Assembly: GCF_006539345.1 (NCBI RefSeq) | Contig: NZ_BJMV01000001.1 | Location: 310,001-374,000, forward strand | DNA length: 64,000 nucleotides | Reading direction: 5' to 3' | Origin: Acetobacter peroxydans | Lineage (GTDB): Bacteria; Pseudomonadota; Alphaproteobacteria; Acetobacterales; Acetobacteraceae | Shown here: in pieces, positions 18,461 through 26,685 of the stretch | Layout: every line of letters starts with the position of its first letter | Numbering within the stretch: position 1 is the first letter of the stretch | Program-made: the position numbers and the translations under genes | The notes under the pieces: model-generated | Told to the model about the DNA's origin: nothing | Databases searched by the model: none | Seen by the model: the letters and a program-made list of their open reading frames with translations, nothing else

Positions 18461-19579
18461 GTGCCTACGGTGATTGACCTGCCTTTCGCCCGGCCGAAAC
18501 TTGTTTCGGCTGATCGTGTCATCCCCTACTTGCGCAGGATTGATGCAAGCCGCTGGTACAGCAACGGCGGCCCGCTGTGCGTGGATTTTCAGGCGAAGCT
18601 GGCCGCTTTTTGGGGGCTTGAGCCTGAATCCGTCGCGCTGACGCCAAACGCCACGATCGGCATTACGCTTGCTCTCAATGCGCATGGTATTAAGCCCGGC
18701 CTGCAATGTCTTATGCCGTCCTGGACGTTTGTTGCGAGTGCGGCGGCTGTTACGGCTGCTCATCTGTTGCCAAGATTCGTCGATGTGCGCCCTGATACGT
18801 GGTGTCCAGACCCAGCTTACGTGGAACAACTCGCTAAATCGCCAGATGTCGGCGCGATTCTGATAGTCGTACCATTCGGCGCGCCCATCGACCTGGATGT
18901 GTGGGACGCCGTGGCTTCCCGTACAGGCAAACCTGTCATTATTGATGCGGCTGCAGCTTTTGACACGTTACGGCACGGCGGCCCGATGACAGTGCCGAAC
19001 TGCACAACCGTCGTCAGCCTTCATGCGACAAAGGTCTTTGGCGTTGGGGAAGGGGGGGCAGTTCTGTCGCGTGATACAGAACTGGCTGAGCGTGTGCGTA
19101 TTCTGAGCCGCTTCGGGTTTAATGGCTCGCGGGAGGCGCAGTACCGTGGCGGCAATGCGAAAATATCAGAATATACCGCCGCCGTGGGGCTGGCGGCGTT
19201 GGATGAATGGTCGGACGCCCGCGCGGACTGGCAGGCAGCGGGCGCGCTGTACCAAAAGGCTTTGCCATCAGCGATAAGCGACGCTCTCTGGTTAGGGCAA
19301 TCCTGGGTGACATCTACTCTGAGCATCCGCTGGCCGGGGTTGGCGTCCGACCTTGCCGGCGCGCTGGCCCGCAAGGGAGTGGGCAGCGTTGCCTGGTGGG
19401 GGGAAGGCTGTCATGTCCAGCGCGCGTATGCCGACTGTCAGGCAGACCCCCTGCCGGTTACCAGGCAACTGGGGCAGTCCGTGCTTGGGCTTCCCTTCAT
19501 GCGGGATATGACCGGGCAGGACGTAGGGCGCGTCAACGCTGTGCTGATTGAGGAATGGGAAAAAGTCTGCGGAGTGTGA
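18461..19579 (+). CDS. DegT/DnrJ/EryC1/StrS sugar aminotransferase
   Basis: This PLP enzyme family transfers an amino group from glutamate to a nucleotide-activated keto sugar. The 372-residue protein shows WYSNGGP near the N-terminus, PSWTFVASAAAV, the PLP-stacking aspartate in VIIDAAAAFD and the Schiff-base lysine in SLHATKVFGVGEGGAVLS. The S-HATK version is typical of deoxysugar aminotransferases such as VioA/FdtB types. GTG 18461 follows GGAGGGGTGT at good spacing; GTG 18455 adds two residues. It begins the islet after a 120-bp gap. No sugar dehydratase or epimerase partner is adjacent, so the substrate must come from elsewhere. Confidence 0.88.
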   Translation: MPTVIDLPFARPKLVSADRVIPYLRRIDASRWYSNGGPLCVDFQAKLAAFWGLEPESVALTPNATIGITLALNAHGIKPGLQCLMPSWTFVASAAAVTAAHLLPRFVDVRPDTWCPDPAYVEQLAKSPDVGAILIVVPFGAPIDLDVWDAVASRTGKPVIIDAAAAFDTLRHGGPMTVPNCTTVVSLHATKVFGVGEGGAVLSRDTELAERVRILSRFGFNGSREAQYRGGNAKISEYTAAVGLAALDEWSDARADWQAAGALYQKALPSAISDALWLGQSWVTSTLSIRWPGLASDLAGALARKGVGSVAWWGEGCHVQRAYADCQADPLPVTRQLGQSVLGLPFMRDMTGQDVGRVNAVLIEEWEKVCGV

Positions 19580-19658
19580 AAAACCGTAGGCCGGGACAAG
19601 ATTCTTGGGCTGTGAGACCAAAAATCTGCCGTTTGTGTAAATCTGGAAGGAGATCTGT

Positions 19659-20843
19659 GTGACTGCGCATAAAACAATTGTTTCGTTTGTGGGAGAAAAC
19701 GAAAATGGTATTCTGCGGCAGTTAAGTCACGATCTTATGAAACAGCTCGAACCCGAGGGTTTTTCTGGGCATGTGATTGATCTGGGCCGGTCGGACTGGC
19801 TTCAGCAGTTCAGTCCCTTGCTACAGAAGGGCATATACGTCGCTTTGGGTCATGCTGGTATTGGGGCTGGTCTTGAAATTAACGGTCAGTCGCTGTGGGA
19901 TGCCGTAAAGGTACCTTTCGTGTCGATCATGGCGGACCCACCAAGCGCTGTTCCGCAAAACCATGCGGTAAAATCACGCTATGTCGCAAACGCTTATATT
20001 TTTGAGGAATGGCTGCGTTTTCAGAAACGATTTATTCGGTCGGCGCAGTTTTCTACATTGGCTGAGTCTACAGGCGTCGTGCCTAATGCGCTGTGCAATC
20101 AGACCGCCTGGCGAGATCGGTCGCAGCGGATGGTGTTTGTAAAAACTGGCGAAGACCCGCAAGTCCGACGTCAAACATGGAGCAATATTCCCCCTCGTTG
20201 GAGAAATGTTCTGGAAGAGGCGAGCCGTTGCGCAATAGGGCGGCAGACAGGCGATATTACGGATATTATCGTAGACGCTTGTGAGGCGCATAATATCCAG
20301 ACGGAAAGTCGACAGGAGATTTTTTACTTTCTGTTTCAGCAATGCGATTTATATGTTCGTTCCTATCGGGCAAATGAACTGGTGAAGGCGCTTCTGTCGC
20401 TGCCGGTCGATATTTACGGCCGTGGCTGGGATCATCTGAAGGGCAGCGCCACAACCGCCAGGTTCCATTCCGCGATTGACGCGGGGCGTCTTTACGAACT
20501 GTATGCGGATACACAGTTTTTGCTGAATACCAGCCCTAACATAGCTTCGGGCATTCATGAGCGGGTTGGCTGTGGTCTGGCGTCACGTTGCTGTGTCGTG
20601 TCGGACAGAAACGAGTTTTCAGAAAAAAACCTGAAAGATATTCCTGTTTTTTTTGGTTTTGACAGCTTTGCTCCTGACTTGCCCACTTATATGAGCGAGT
20701 TGTACCATTCAAAGACCGACTACACGGATTTGACCCTGACAGGGCTGGCGTATGCCGACCAGAAATTAAGCGCAAAGAAAATGATGCACGCGTTTTTGGG
20801 CATTGCAGACGAACTCAGGTTCGCGGATGCTCTGGTACGCTGA
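19659..20843 (+). CDS. CgeB-like glycosyltransferase family protein
   Basis: A 394-residue cytosolic protein with no signal peptide. The C-terminal third has the GT-B-type pattern of CgeB/DUF3880 proteins: YRANELVKALLSLPVDIYGRGWDHLKG near 235-262, then DAGRLYELYADTQFLLNTSPNIASGIHERVGCGLAS near 275-310, a nucleotide-sugar-binding-like segment. The acceptor is unknown. The GTG start at 19659 has AAGGAGATCTGT just upstream. It follows the DegT gene by 79 bp and is less GC-rich than the flanking core genes. Likely job: transfer of the sugar made with the neighbouring enzymes. Confidence 0.72.
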   Translation: MTAHKTIVSFVGENENGILRQLSHDLMKQLEPEGFSGHVIDLGRSDWLQQFSPLLQKGIYVALGHAGIGAGLEINGQSLWDAVKVPFVSIMADPPSAVPQNHAVKSRYVANAYIFEEWLRFQKRFIRSAQFSTLAESTGVVPNALCNQTAWRDRSQRMVFVKTGEDPQVRRQTWSNIPPRWRNVLEEASRCAIGRQTGDITDIIVDACEAHNIQTESRQEIFYFLFQQCDLYVRSYRANELVKALLSLPVDIYGRGWDHLKGSATTARFHSAIDAGRLYELYADTQFLLNTSPNIASGIHERVGCGLASRCCVVSDRNEFSEKNLKDIPVFFGFDSFAPDLPTYMSELYHSKTDYTDLTLTGLAYADQKLSAKKMMHAFLGIADELRFADALVR

Positions 20844-20850
20844 TGCCTGT

Positions 20851-20886
20851 AAGCTCTCCCGGATTTATGAAAGGGAGAGCTTTTTT
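20851..20886. terminator. Bidirectional terminator inside the Rieske gene 3' end
   Basis: AAGCTCTCCC and GGGAGAGCTT form a perfect 10-bp stem with a 12-base loop, followed by TTTTTTG on the plus strand and preceded by the complement-compatible A/T edge. The right arm lies within the last codons of the Rieske oxygenase gene (stop at 20865-20867), so the coding end doubles as terminator for the converging glycosyltransferase. Confidence 0.9.
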
Positions 20887-21899
20887 GTTTCCTGTTCGAT
20901 GTTTTTACGGAAATGAACGATTTTTTTTTCCGTGGCGGACAGGATATTGTCCGTAGCATCCATAGGAAAATCGGGAGAAATCCGTTTGCAAATTTCGTAA
21001 TCTTCCTGAAAAACCTGCCGGTTTATGGCGTCTATGGAGCTCAGAAACGAACCGATGACGGCTTCGTTCTTTTCTGGGTCACGTAACTTCGATCTGAACA
21101 TTCTTGTCGTGAAGTGCGTACGGTTGGTATCGCGGGACGGGAAGAAGTTCTGCAACGAATACGTGTAACCGAACGTGCTTGAAATAAATGAAAACGGGAA
21201 AATAAAGATGGCCGTGTAATTTTTGATGTTGTGCTGCACATCAAAAAAGCGAGCGATGCGGTTCAGGCCTCGTGTGATATGCTCATTCCCGATAGGCGCG
21301 CTGAGCACGGAATTGGCGGCATAATAGTTGTTCCGTCCAGCCCCCAACTGCAGTGATGCTAGCGTTTGCGCGTGCACGAAGGGAACATGGTCAGGCTCTA
21401 GTGCATTTTCTACGGCAACGCGCCAAGGGCAATCGTAAAAATAGCCATCGCGAGAGTAACGTCGCTCAATATCGGCGGACATTCCGGCGAGAACATCGGC
21501 CAGATCTCCGAGCTGAGTTAACAGATCCATTTGCGGGTTTGATGCGATAAAAAGAAAATCTCCGCACCATGCCGTATGGAAAGTCGACAGATGGGCCTTT
21601 GCAAGGGCGCAGACGTTGTATGTTTCGGGCTTTGGTATGCGCAGCTTGCCCCCTCGATAGCCCCAGCCATGATAGCGGCATGAAATGGGGGCGTTGCCGT
21701 CGTCATCCGCCAGAAACTTGGCTCCCCTATGGGGGCAGACATTATCAAAGGCTAGAATGGCGCCCTTGTCGTTATAGATAATGATGTCCCCCAGCATCCA
21801 CTCAAAACGCATGTAATCGCGGTCATTCGGCAGTTCACTTCGATGGCCAATACAGTGCCAGAAGGTCTCGATAAGATGAGGGTCAATGGGCAGGGACAT
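20865..21899 (-). CDS. Rieske [2Fe-2S] non-heme iron oxygenase, alpha-subunit type
   Basis: Rieske oxygenases hydroxylate, demethylate or desaturate small substrates using O2 and electrons from a reductase. The 344-residue protein has the cluster ligands C55-H57 (NVCPHRGAKF) and C74-H77 (SCRYHGWGYRGG), then the mononuclear iron motif with H171 and H176 (ENALEPDHVPFVH). It has the length of an aromatic-ring-hydroxylase-like or vanillate-demethylase-like subunit. No reductase or ferredoxin gene is near. It is last in the ACP-KASIII-SDR-NeuD-Rieske operon, 2 bp from the NeuD-like stop. Likely substrate: the acyl chain or the sugar made by this cluster (inference). Confidence 0.9.
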   Translation of the reverse strand: MSLPIDPHLIETFWHCIGHRSELPNDRDYMRFEWMLGDIIIYNDKGAILAFDNVCPHRGAKFLADDDGNAPISCRYHGWGYRGGKLRIPKPETYNVCALAKAHLSTFHTAWCGDFLFIASNPQMDLLTQLGDLADVLAGMSADIERRYSRDGYFYDCPWRVAVENALEPDHVPFVHAQTLASLQLGAGRNNYYAANSVLSAPIGNEHITRGLNRIARFFDVQHNIKNYTAIFIFPFSFISSTFGYTYSLQNFFPSRDTNRTHFTTRMFRSKLRDPEKNEAVIGSFLSSIDAINRQVFQEDYEICKRISPDFPMDATDNILSATEKKIVHFRKNIEQETKKLSLS

Positions 21900-21901
21900 T
21901 T

Positions 21902-22522
21902 TTATAGCCTGCGTGCTGGAGGGGTATATAGGGTGATATCATCAGGTGTGGAGCGCACGACAACCGCACCCGCGCCAATCGTACAGCGCTCACCAACTTG
22001 CACATGCGGTAAAAGGCGTGAGCCGGAACCCATATAGGACGCCGTTCCGAGCTTGGCATTGCCCGTCAGGTCAACATAACCCGAAAGCGTGGCATAGGCC
22101 CCCAGTTCCGCATCATGTCCGACGCTGCTGTAGCCGTTAATGGTCGCAAATGCACGAACTGTCGCATTGGCTGAAATATCGCAGAACACGCCAACGACAA
22201 CGCCATTCTCGATACGTGCCGAGGCAGAAACCCACGAGGATGGATGAATTAGAGACGTAAAATATTCTGGCCCGAGCTGAGCGGCCAGCTTCTGTTTGGC
22301 TGCAGGCGAACCAACCGCCATGACGAGCTTGTGGTCTGGGCGGGGGCGGTAATCAACAATGCGATCCAACTGCGGCAAGGGATGCTGGTAAGCACTCATG
22401 GGTGCCTCGCCATCATCCAGGTACCCTATGAACTGGCTGCCGGTTGCCGTGAGTGAGGGGGTGAACCAGTCGTATAATTCACGAGCAAACCCACCGCCTC
22501 CGACCAGAACATAATCCGCCAT
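21902..22522 (-). CDS. NeuD/PglD-family sugar O- or N-acyltransferase
   Basis: A 206-residue enzyme with the two-part NeuD/PglD fold: an N-terminal nucleotide-sugar-binding region (YVLVGGGGFARELYDWF) and a left-handed beta helix of hexapeptide repeats from about residue 105 (ASARIENGVVVGVFCDISAN, then VGHDAELGAYATLSG). The catalytic histidine of the family is plausibly H in SSVGHDAELG. Homologues acylate the 4-amino group of UDP sugars (PglD) or sialic acid (NeuD). Next to a sugar aminotransferase and an acyl-ACP module it is the natural acyl-transfer step. It lies 10 bp downstream of the SDR gene and 2 bp upstream of the Rieske gene. Confidence 0.85.
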   Translation of the reverse strand: MADYVLVGGGGFARELYDWFTPSLTATGSQFIGYLDDGEAPMSAYQHPLPQLDRIVDYRPRPDHKLVMAVGSPAAKQKLAAQLGPEYFTSLIHPSSWVSASARIENGVVVGVFCDISANATVRAFATINGYSSVGHDAELGAYATLSGYVDLTGNAKLGTASYMGSGSRLLPHVQVGERCTIGAGAVVVRSTPDDITLYTPPARRL

Positions 22523-22532
22523 TATTTTTTAC

Positions 22533-23288
22533 CTATCCAGCCGTATAGCCACCATCGACAGTCCAGATGGCACCAGTCACCCATGACGCCATGGAAGAAA
22601 GTAGAAATACAGCGGCGGCGGCGACGTCTTCCGGTTTACCAAAACCAAGGGCATGGGCCTGCTCATAGGCGCTGAGCGACGGCTCAGTCAGGCCATGCGT
22701 AAGGCGTTCGTGCATCTCGGTCTGCACGCCGCCTGCCGCGATGGCATTGACCCTGAGGGGCTTAAGTTCCCAGGAAAGGGAACGGGTCAGTCCCTCGATC
22801 CCCGCTTTGGCTGCGGAGTAAGTGCTTAAGCCCTGCTGACCGCGATGCGCGGCTGCGGAAGACATGAAAACAATCGAACCGCCGGGACGAAACGTATTGC
22901 GCTTTCCTGCCGCTGCGGCAAAGCCGATGGCCCCAAACAGGGCTGCATTAAACACGTCGTCGATTTGTTTTTGTTTTACAAGGCGCGCCGGGCGGCTGAG
23001 TTCCAGTCCGGCGGCATGAAAGAGACCATCCAGCCCGCCGGTCTCCTGCGCTGCATTCAGCATGAGGTTGCTAGCATCTTCCGCTGAGTTCAGACTTGCG
23101 GCGATCGCTCTGTGCCCTTCGCCGGGAAGGGCCGTCAGCGTTTCCTGCAATTGTTCTTCGTTGCGTCCGGTGGCGACAACCCGTCCGCCACACTGTGCAA
23201 TCATCGTGGCGGTTGCGCGCCCCAGACCGGAGGAGGCGCCTGTTACCAGAATAACGCGACCTTCAAGGGCGGTGGGGGTAAAAATCAT
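22533..23288 (-). CDS. SDR-family oxidoreductase (FabG-like)
   Basis: A classical short-chain dehydrogenase/reductase of 251 residues. The cofactor motif VTGASSGLGRAT is at 15-26, with an arginine-containing GRNEEQL loop typical of NADP(H) use. The catalytic set is S143/S144 with Y157 and K161 (STYSAAKAG). The C-terminal half has the family's usual VNAIAAGGVQT segment. In this operon, between ketoacyl-ACP synthase and an acyltransferase, the likely reaction is reduction of a 3-ketoacyl-ACP to 3-hydroxyacyl-ACP. Its start overlaps the KASIII stop by 4 bp. Confidence 0.88.
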   Translation of the reverse strand: MIFTPTALEGRVILVTGASSGLGRATATMIAQCGGRVVATGRNEEQLQETLTALPGEGHRAIAASLNSAEDASNLMLNAAQETGGLDGLFHAAGLELSRPARLVKQKQIDDVFNAALFGAIGFAAAAGKRNTFRPGGSIVFMSSAAAHRGQQGLSTYSAAKAGIEGLTRSLSWELKPLRVNAIAAGGVQTEMHERLTHGLTEPSLSAYEQAHALGFGKPEDVAAAAVFLLSSMASWVTGAIWTVDGGYTAG

Positions 23289-24304
23289 ACTTCAAAAACT
23301 GACGTGGACTGGAGACGGACATCGCTGAACACTGCGGCCCCCCAAGACAGGCCAACGCCAAAGCCAGCCATCAGCAGCGTGGTCGGGCTGCCCGTTATCC
23401 GTTCAGCCGTGTTCGTGCAGAGAAGCAGCGGAACAGAGGCTGAGCTGGTATTGCCAAACTGTTCAATATTGATGGGCAGCGCGCCTGCGGGGATTTTGAG
23501 TTTTTTCTCGATATGCTGAAGAATAAACTTGTTGGCCTGATGGAGCGCAAAGGTATCGACATCACTTATTGTCAAGTTGGCTTGCTGCAGAATGCTTTTG
23601 ATCAGCGGCGGCACGGTGCTGATTGTAAAGCCGAATACGGCGCTGCCATCCATATGGAGCGTATTGTCACGTGCAGAAGCCGGGCCGCAAAGGCGGTATC
23701 CACCGGCGGGAACCGTTAGCAACTGGGCTCCTGTTCCGTCGGTGCCAAGTTCAAAATACGTCAGTGGGGCATGTTCGTTATATTCAAACGCGGTTGCTGA
23801 CCCTGCATCCCCAAACAACATGGCCGTGCCACGATCATCAGGATCAAGCATCTGGCTGCTGGTATCACCGGCCAGAAGCAGTACGCGCCGCAAGCCAGCA
23901 GAGATAAGCGCCGCTGCCAGCCACGTGCCATAAACATAGCCAGAACAGCCCAACCCTACGTCGAAAGCCTGACACTCGGTCGAAAGACCAAGGCGGCCAT
24001 GCAGGATACACGCCGTGGCGGGCATACGTTGATCGGGGGTCTGTGAGACGAAAATCAGCGCATCAACGCTGTCTGGCGCCCATTGGAGATCGGCCAGCAG
24101 TCTTTCAGCCGCGGCGAAGCACAAATCGCCCGCTGTCTGTCCCGGCTCGGCTATGTGTCTGGTTAATACGCCAGTAAGTTTCGCAACATCCGCTATCGTC
24201 TTTTCATCAAAGCGATCAAGAAAGCTTTGATTGTCTAATTGCTTTCTTGGAACGGCGCAGGATACACCCTGAATCGTGACGCCTTTGACGGAATTTTTAG
24301 ACAT
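23285..24304 (-). CDS. 3-oxoacyl-ACP synthase III-like (KASIII)
   Basis: KASIII enzymes condense an acyl-CoA primer with malonyl-ACP. The 339-residue protein keeps the full Cys-His-Asn triad: C120 (DVGLGCSGYVYG), H255 (FALHQANKF) and N285 (QFGNTSSAS). It is probably not the housekeeping FabH, since it sits in an operon with its own ACP and lies in a low-GC islet rather than by plsX. It may make acetoacetyl-ACP from acetyl-CoA. The start ATG at 24304 is 17 bp from the ACP stop. Confidence 0.9.
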   Translation of the reverse strand: MSKNSVKGVTIQGVSCAVPRKQLDNQSFLDRFDEKTIADVAKLTGVLTRHIAEPGQTAGDLCFAAAERLLADLQWAPDSVDALIFVSQTPDQRMPATACILHGRLGLSTECQAFDVGLGCSGYVYGTWLAAALISAGLRRVLLLAGDTSSQMLDPDDRGTAMLFGDAGSATAFEYNEHAPLTYFELGTDGTGAQLLTVPAGGYRLCGPASARDNTLHMDGSAVFGFTISTVPPLIKSILQQANLTISDVDTFALHQANKFILQHIEKKLKIPAGALPINIEQFGNTSSASVPLLLCTNTAERITGSPTTLLMAGFGVGLSWGAAVFSDVRLQSTSVFEV

Positions 24305-24321
24305 GGATGTTGGTCTTTACT

Positions 24322-24540
24322 TTACATAGATTTGGATATGAGATTCTGGATATCTGCTACTGTTTTACATCCAGTCAGTGAACTGCCGGAAATAAGCTGG
24401 CCATAGACCTCATCAATCAATGCGACGCATGAAATGATAGCCATGGAATCCCACTGTTCTTCTTCAAGTGTGAGTTCTGGTTTAATTGTTTCTGGTGCAA
24501 CTTCCAAAATTTCAGCAAGGCCCTCGTAAAATTCCTGCAT
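24322..24540 (-). CDS. Acyl carrier protein (dedicated)
   Basis: A 72-residue acidic helical protein. S32 in the motif WDSMAIIS is the phosphopantetheine attachment site, preceded by a glutamate-rich segment (LTLEEEQWDS). It differs from the usual fatty-acid ACP (DSLD), which points to a specialised carrier. The ATG at 24540 has AAGGATAAAGACA upstream and a strong candidate promoter 49-78 bp away. First gene of a five-gene operon. Base composition is visibly AT-richer than the flanking cobT. Confidence 0.88.
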   Translation of the reverse strand: MQEFYEGLAEILEVAPETIKPELTLEEEQWDSMAIISCVALIDEVYGQLISGSSLTGCKTVADIQNLISKSM

Positions 24541-24588
24541 TGTCTTTATCCTTGGTTTATGACTTGGTTTTCTTAAAAGTTGCTTTAA

Positions 24589-24618
24589 ATTGTATTAAAA
24601 TATCCATATCATTGTCAA
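24589..24618 (-). promoter_or_regulatory. Promoter of the ACP-to-Rieske operon
   Basis: On the minus strand a perfect -35 TTGACA (24613-24618) is followed after 18 bp by TACAAT (24589-24594), one mismatch from the -10 consensus, in AT-rich DNA. A transcript starting near 24582 would give the ACP gene a leader of about 40 bases. Confidence 0.7.
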
Positions 24619-24739
24619 TGGTGCTCCGTTTTTTGAATGGAGCGCCGGTATCAAGCTGTGCCTGGATATCTATTACTGAGACGACGACAGGTGCTCGGAG
24701 TATTTTCTGAGCTTTGCGGCCACCAGGGCGAAAAACTGA

Positions 24740-26659
24740 TCAAGATCTGCCTGAAGGCGGCATAAATAACCCCGAAAGGGCCTGGAGCATGGTGCCGCCC
24801 AGTTCTTCCGCGTCGGTTATGGTTACGGCTTTCTGGTAATAGCGGGTGACATCATGCCCGATACCGATGGCGGTCAGTTCCACCGGGCTACGGTCCTCGA
24901 TCTGAGCGATCACCTCGCGCAGGTGGTCTTCCAGATAGGAGGCGGGGTTGGCCGACAGGGTGCTGTCATCCACTGGTGCGCCATCTGAAATAACCATCAG
25001 GATTTTACGGGCTTCGGGGCGCGCCTTCAGGCGTCTCCATGCCCAGAGCAGGGCTTCACCGTCGATATTTTCTTTCAGCAGCCCTTCGCGCAGCATCAGG
25101 CCCAGGTTGGTGCGCGCCCGCCGCCACGGTGTGTCCGCCGCCTTGTATATGATATGGCGCAGGTCGTTGAGCCGACCGGGGTTGGGTGGCTTGTTGTTTG
25201 TTACCCACAGCTCGCGGCTTTGGCCGCCCTTCCAGGCGCGGGTGGTGAAGCCGAGAATTTCCACCTTCACGTTGCAGCGCTCAAGCGTGCGGGCCAGAAT
25301 ATCGCCGCAGGCGGCGGCAACCGAGATCGGGCGCCCCCGCATGGAGCCGGAGTTATCAAGCAGAAGGCTTACGACCGTATCGCGGAATTCCGTTTCCCGT
25401 TCCTGCTTGTAGGAGAGAGAGAGAGACGGATTGGCGACGATACGTGAAAGTCTTCCCGCATCGAGGATGCCTTCTTCCAGATCGAACGACCATGAGCGGG
25501 TCTGCTGGGCCATCAGGCGGCGTTGCAGCCGGTTGGCGAGGCGTGACACGACGCCGTGCAGGGTGGCCAGTTGCAGGTCAAGCTGGTGGCGCAGGCGAGA
25601 GAGTTCCTCGGGGTCGCACAGGTCTTCGGCGGGTACTTCCTCATCGAAGCGGGTCGTATAGGCGTGGTAGCCTCGGGCTGTATCGCCCGGTTCAATTTCG
25701 GCCCTGCTGCCGGGGCCAGCGGCTTCGCCCGTGCCTTCCGCCGAGCCGGAATCCTGCTCGTCTTCTCCTGCGTCGGGAGCGCTGTCGCCACTGCCCGCCA
25801 TGAGCTGGGGCTGGCTGATGGCATCTTCAAGTTCAGGCTCCTGTTCGGGGCTCTGCTCCTGCTGTTCCGCAGGGGGCTGTTCGGAGCTTTGCTCCGGCAT
25901 GTCCGCGGTATCGCCACCGGGTTTTTCGCTGTCTTCGTTTTCGTCCTGCGCTGTATCGTTGTCTGTCAGGGCGCAGGCGGCAAGCAGGCGGCGGGTGGCG
26001 CGAGCGTAGGCGGTCTGGTTTTCCTGATCGCGCGCCAGCGTATCCAGCATGGTCAGGGCCTGCGGGGGCAGGGTGGCTTTCCATTTTTCCACAATGGCGC
26101 GTGCAGCCTGCGGCATGGGCTCGCCGGTCAGCTTTTCGCGCGCCAGAAGTTCCAGCCCGACAACGGGTGAAAGCTGGGCTGGGTCTGTCAGGCGGTCAAG
26201 CCCGGCCGCCTGCACGTCATGCTCAAGGCGCTGGCGTAGATTGGCAGCCACACCGCGCATGTGCCGCGAGCCAAGCGATTCGATGCGCGCCTGCTCCAGC
26301 GCGTCATAGACCTCGCGCGCCGTGGTTTCCGAAGGCCGACGCGCCGCATGGAGGGCAAAGTCATGGTGCTTCAGGCGCAGGGCCTGTGCGTCCGCAGCGC
26401 CCCGAAGACGTTGCTTTTCATCCTCGTTCAGCGAGAGCGAGGGGTTTTGCAGTCGTACCTTGTCACCAAGGCTGAGCGGGGCCAGCGGCATGTTGCCGCT
26501 ATGGAACGACACATCGGCTTCCTGTCCGCCGCCCATGGCGCGCAGGGTGGCCGCCGTAGCCTGCCTGAAGGAATCGGCGCGCTTTTCCGCCTCCTCGCGG
26601 GAGAGGCGGGGGAGAGGCGTCGCCGGATTTTTTGGCGGGTCTTGTGTTGTGTCAGCCAT
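24740..26659 (-). CDS. cobT: CobT, aerobic cobaltochelatase subunit
   Basis: CobT works with CobS and CobN to insert cobalt into hydrogenobyrinic acid a,c-diamide, a step of aerobic cobalamin synthesis. The 639-residue protein has a charged N-terminal region, a long acidic low-complexity hinge (residues about 225-310, rich in E, Q, P and D) and a C-terminal von Willebrand A domain with the metal site [10 protein letters not shown] near 440. It follows cobS by 26 bp. CobN is not in the window. The gene stops 199 bp before the ACP start, marking the edge of the islet. Confidence 0.94.
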   Translation of the reverse strand: MADTTQDPPKNPATPLPRLSREEAEKRADSFRQATAATLRAMGGGQEADVSFHSGNMPLAPLSLGDKVRLQNPSLSLNEDEKQRLRGAADAQALRLKHHDFALHAARRPSETTAREVYDALEQARIESLGSRHMRGVAANLRQRLEHDVQAAGLDRLTDPAQLSPVVGLELLAREKLTGEPMPQAARAIVEKWKATLPPQALTMLDTLARDQENQTAYARATRRLLAACALTDNDTAQDENEDSEKPGGDTADMPEQSSEQPPAEQQEQSPEQEPELEDAISQPQLMAGSGDSAPDAGEDEQDSGSAEGTGEAAGPGSRAEIEPGDTARGYHAYTTRFDEEVPAEDLCDPEELSRLRHQLDLQLATLHGVVSRLANRLQRRLMAQQTRSWSFDLEEGILDAGRLSRIVANPSLSLSYKQERETEFRDTVVSLLLDNSGSMRGRPISVAAACGDILARTLERCNVKVEILGFTTRAWKGGQSRELWVTNNKPPNPGRLNDLRHIIYKAADTPWRRARTNLGLMLREGLLKENIDGEALLWAWRRLKARPEARKILMVISDGAPVDDSTLSANPASYLEDHLREVIAQIEDRSPVELTAIGIGHDVTRYYQKAVTITDAEELGGTMLQALSGLFMPPSGRS

Positions 26660-26685
26660 GAACCAGCCCTGCTCCGGTGTGGGTA

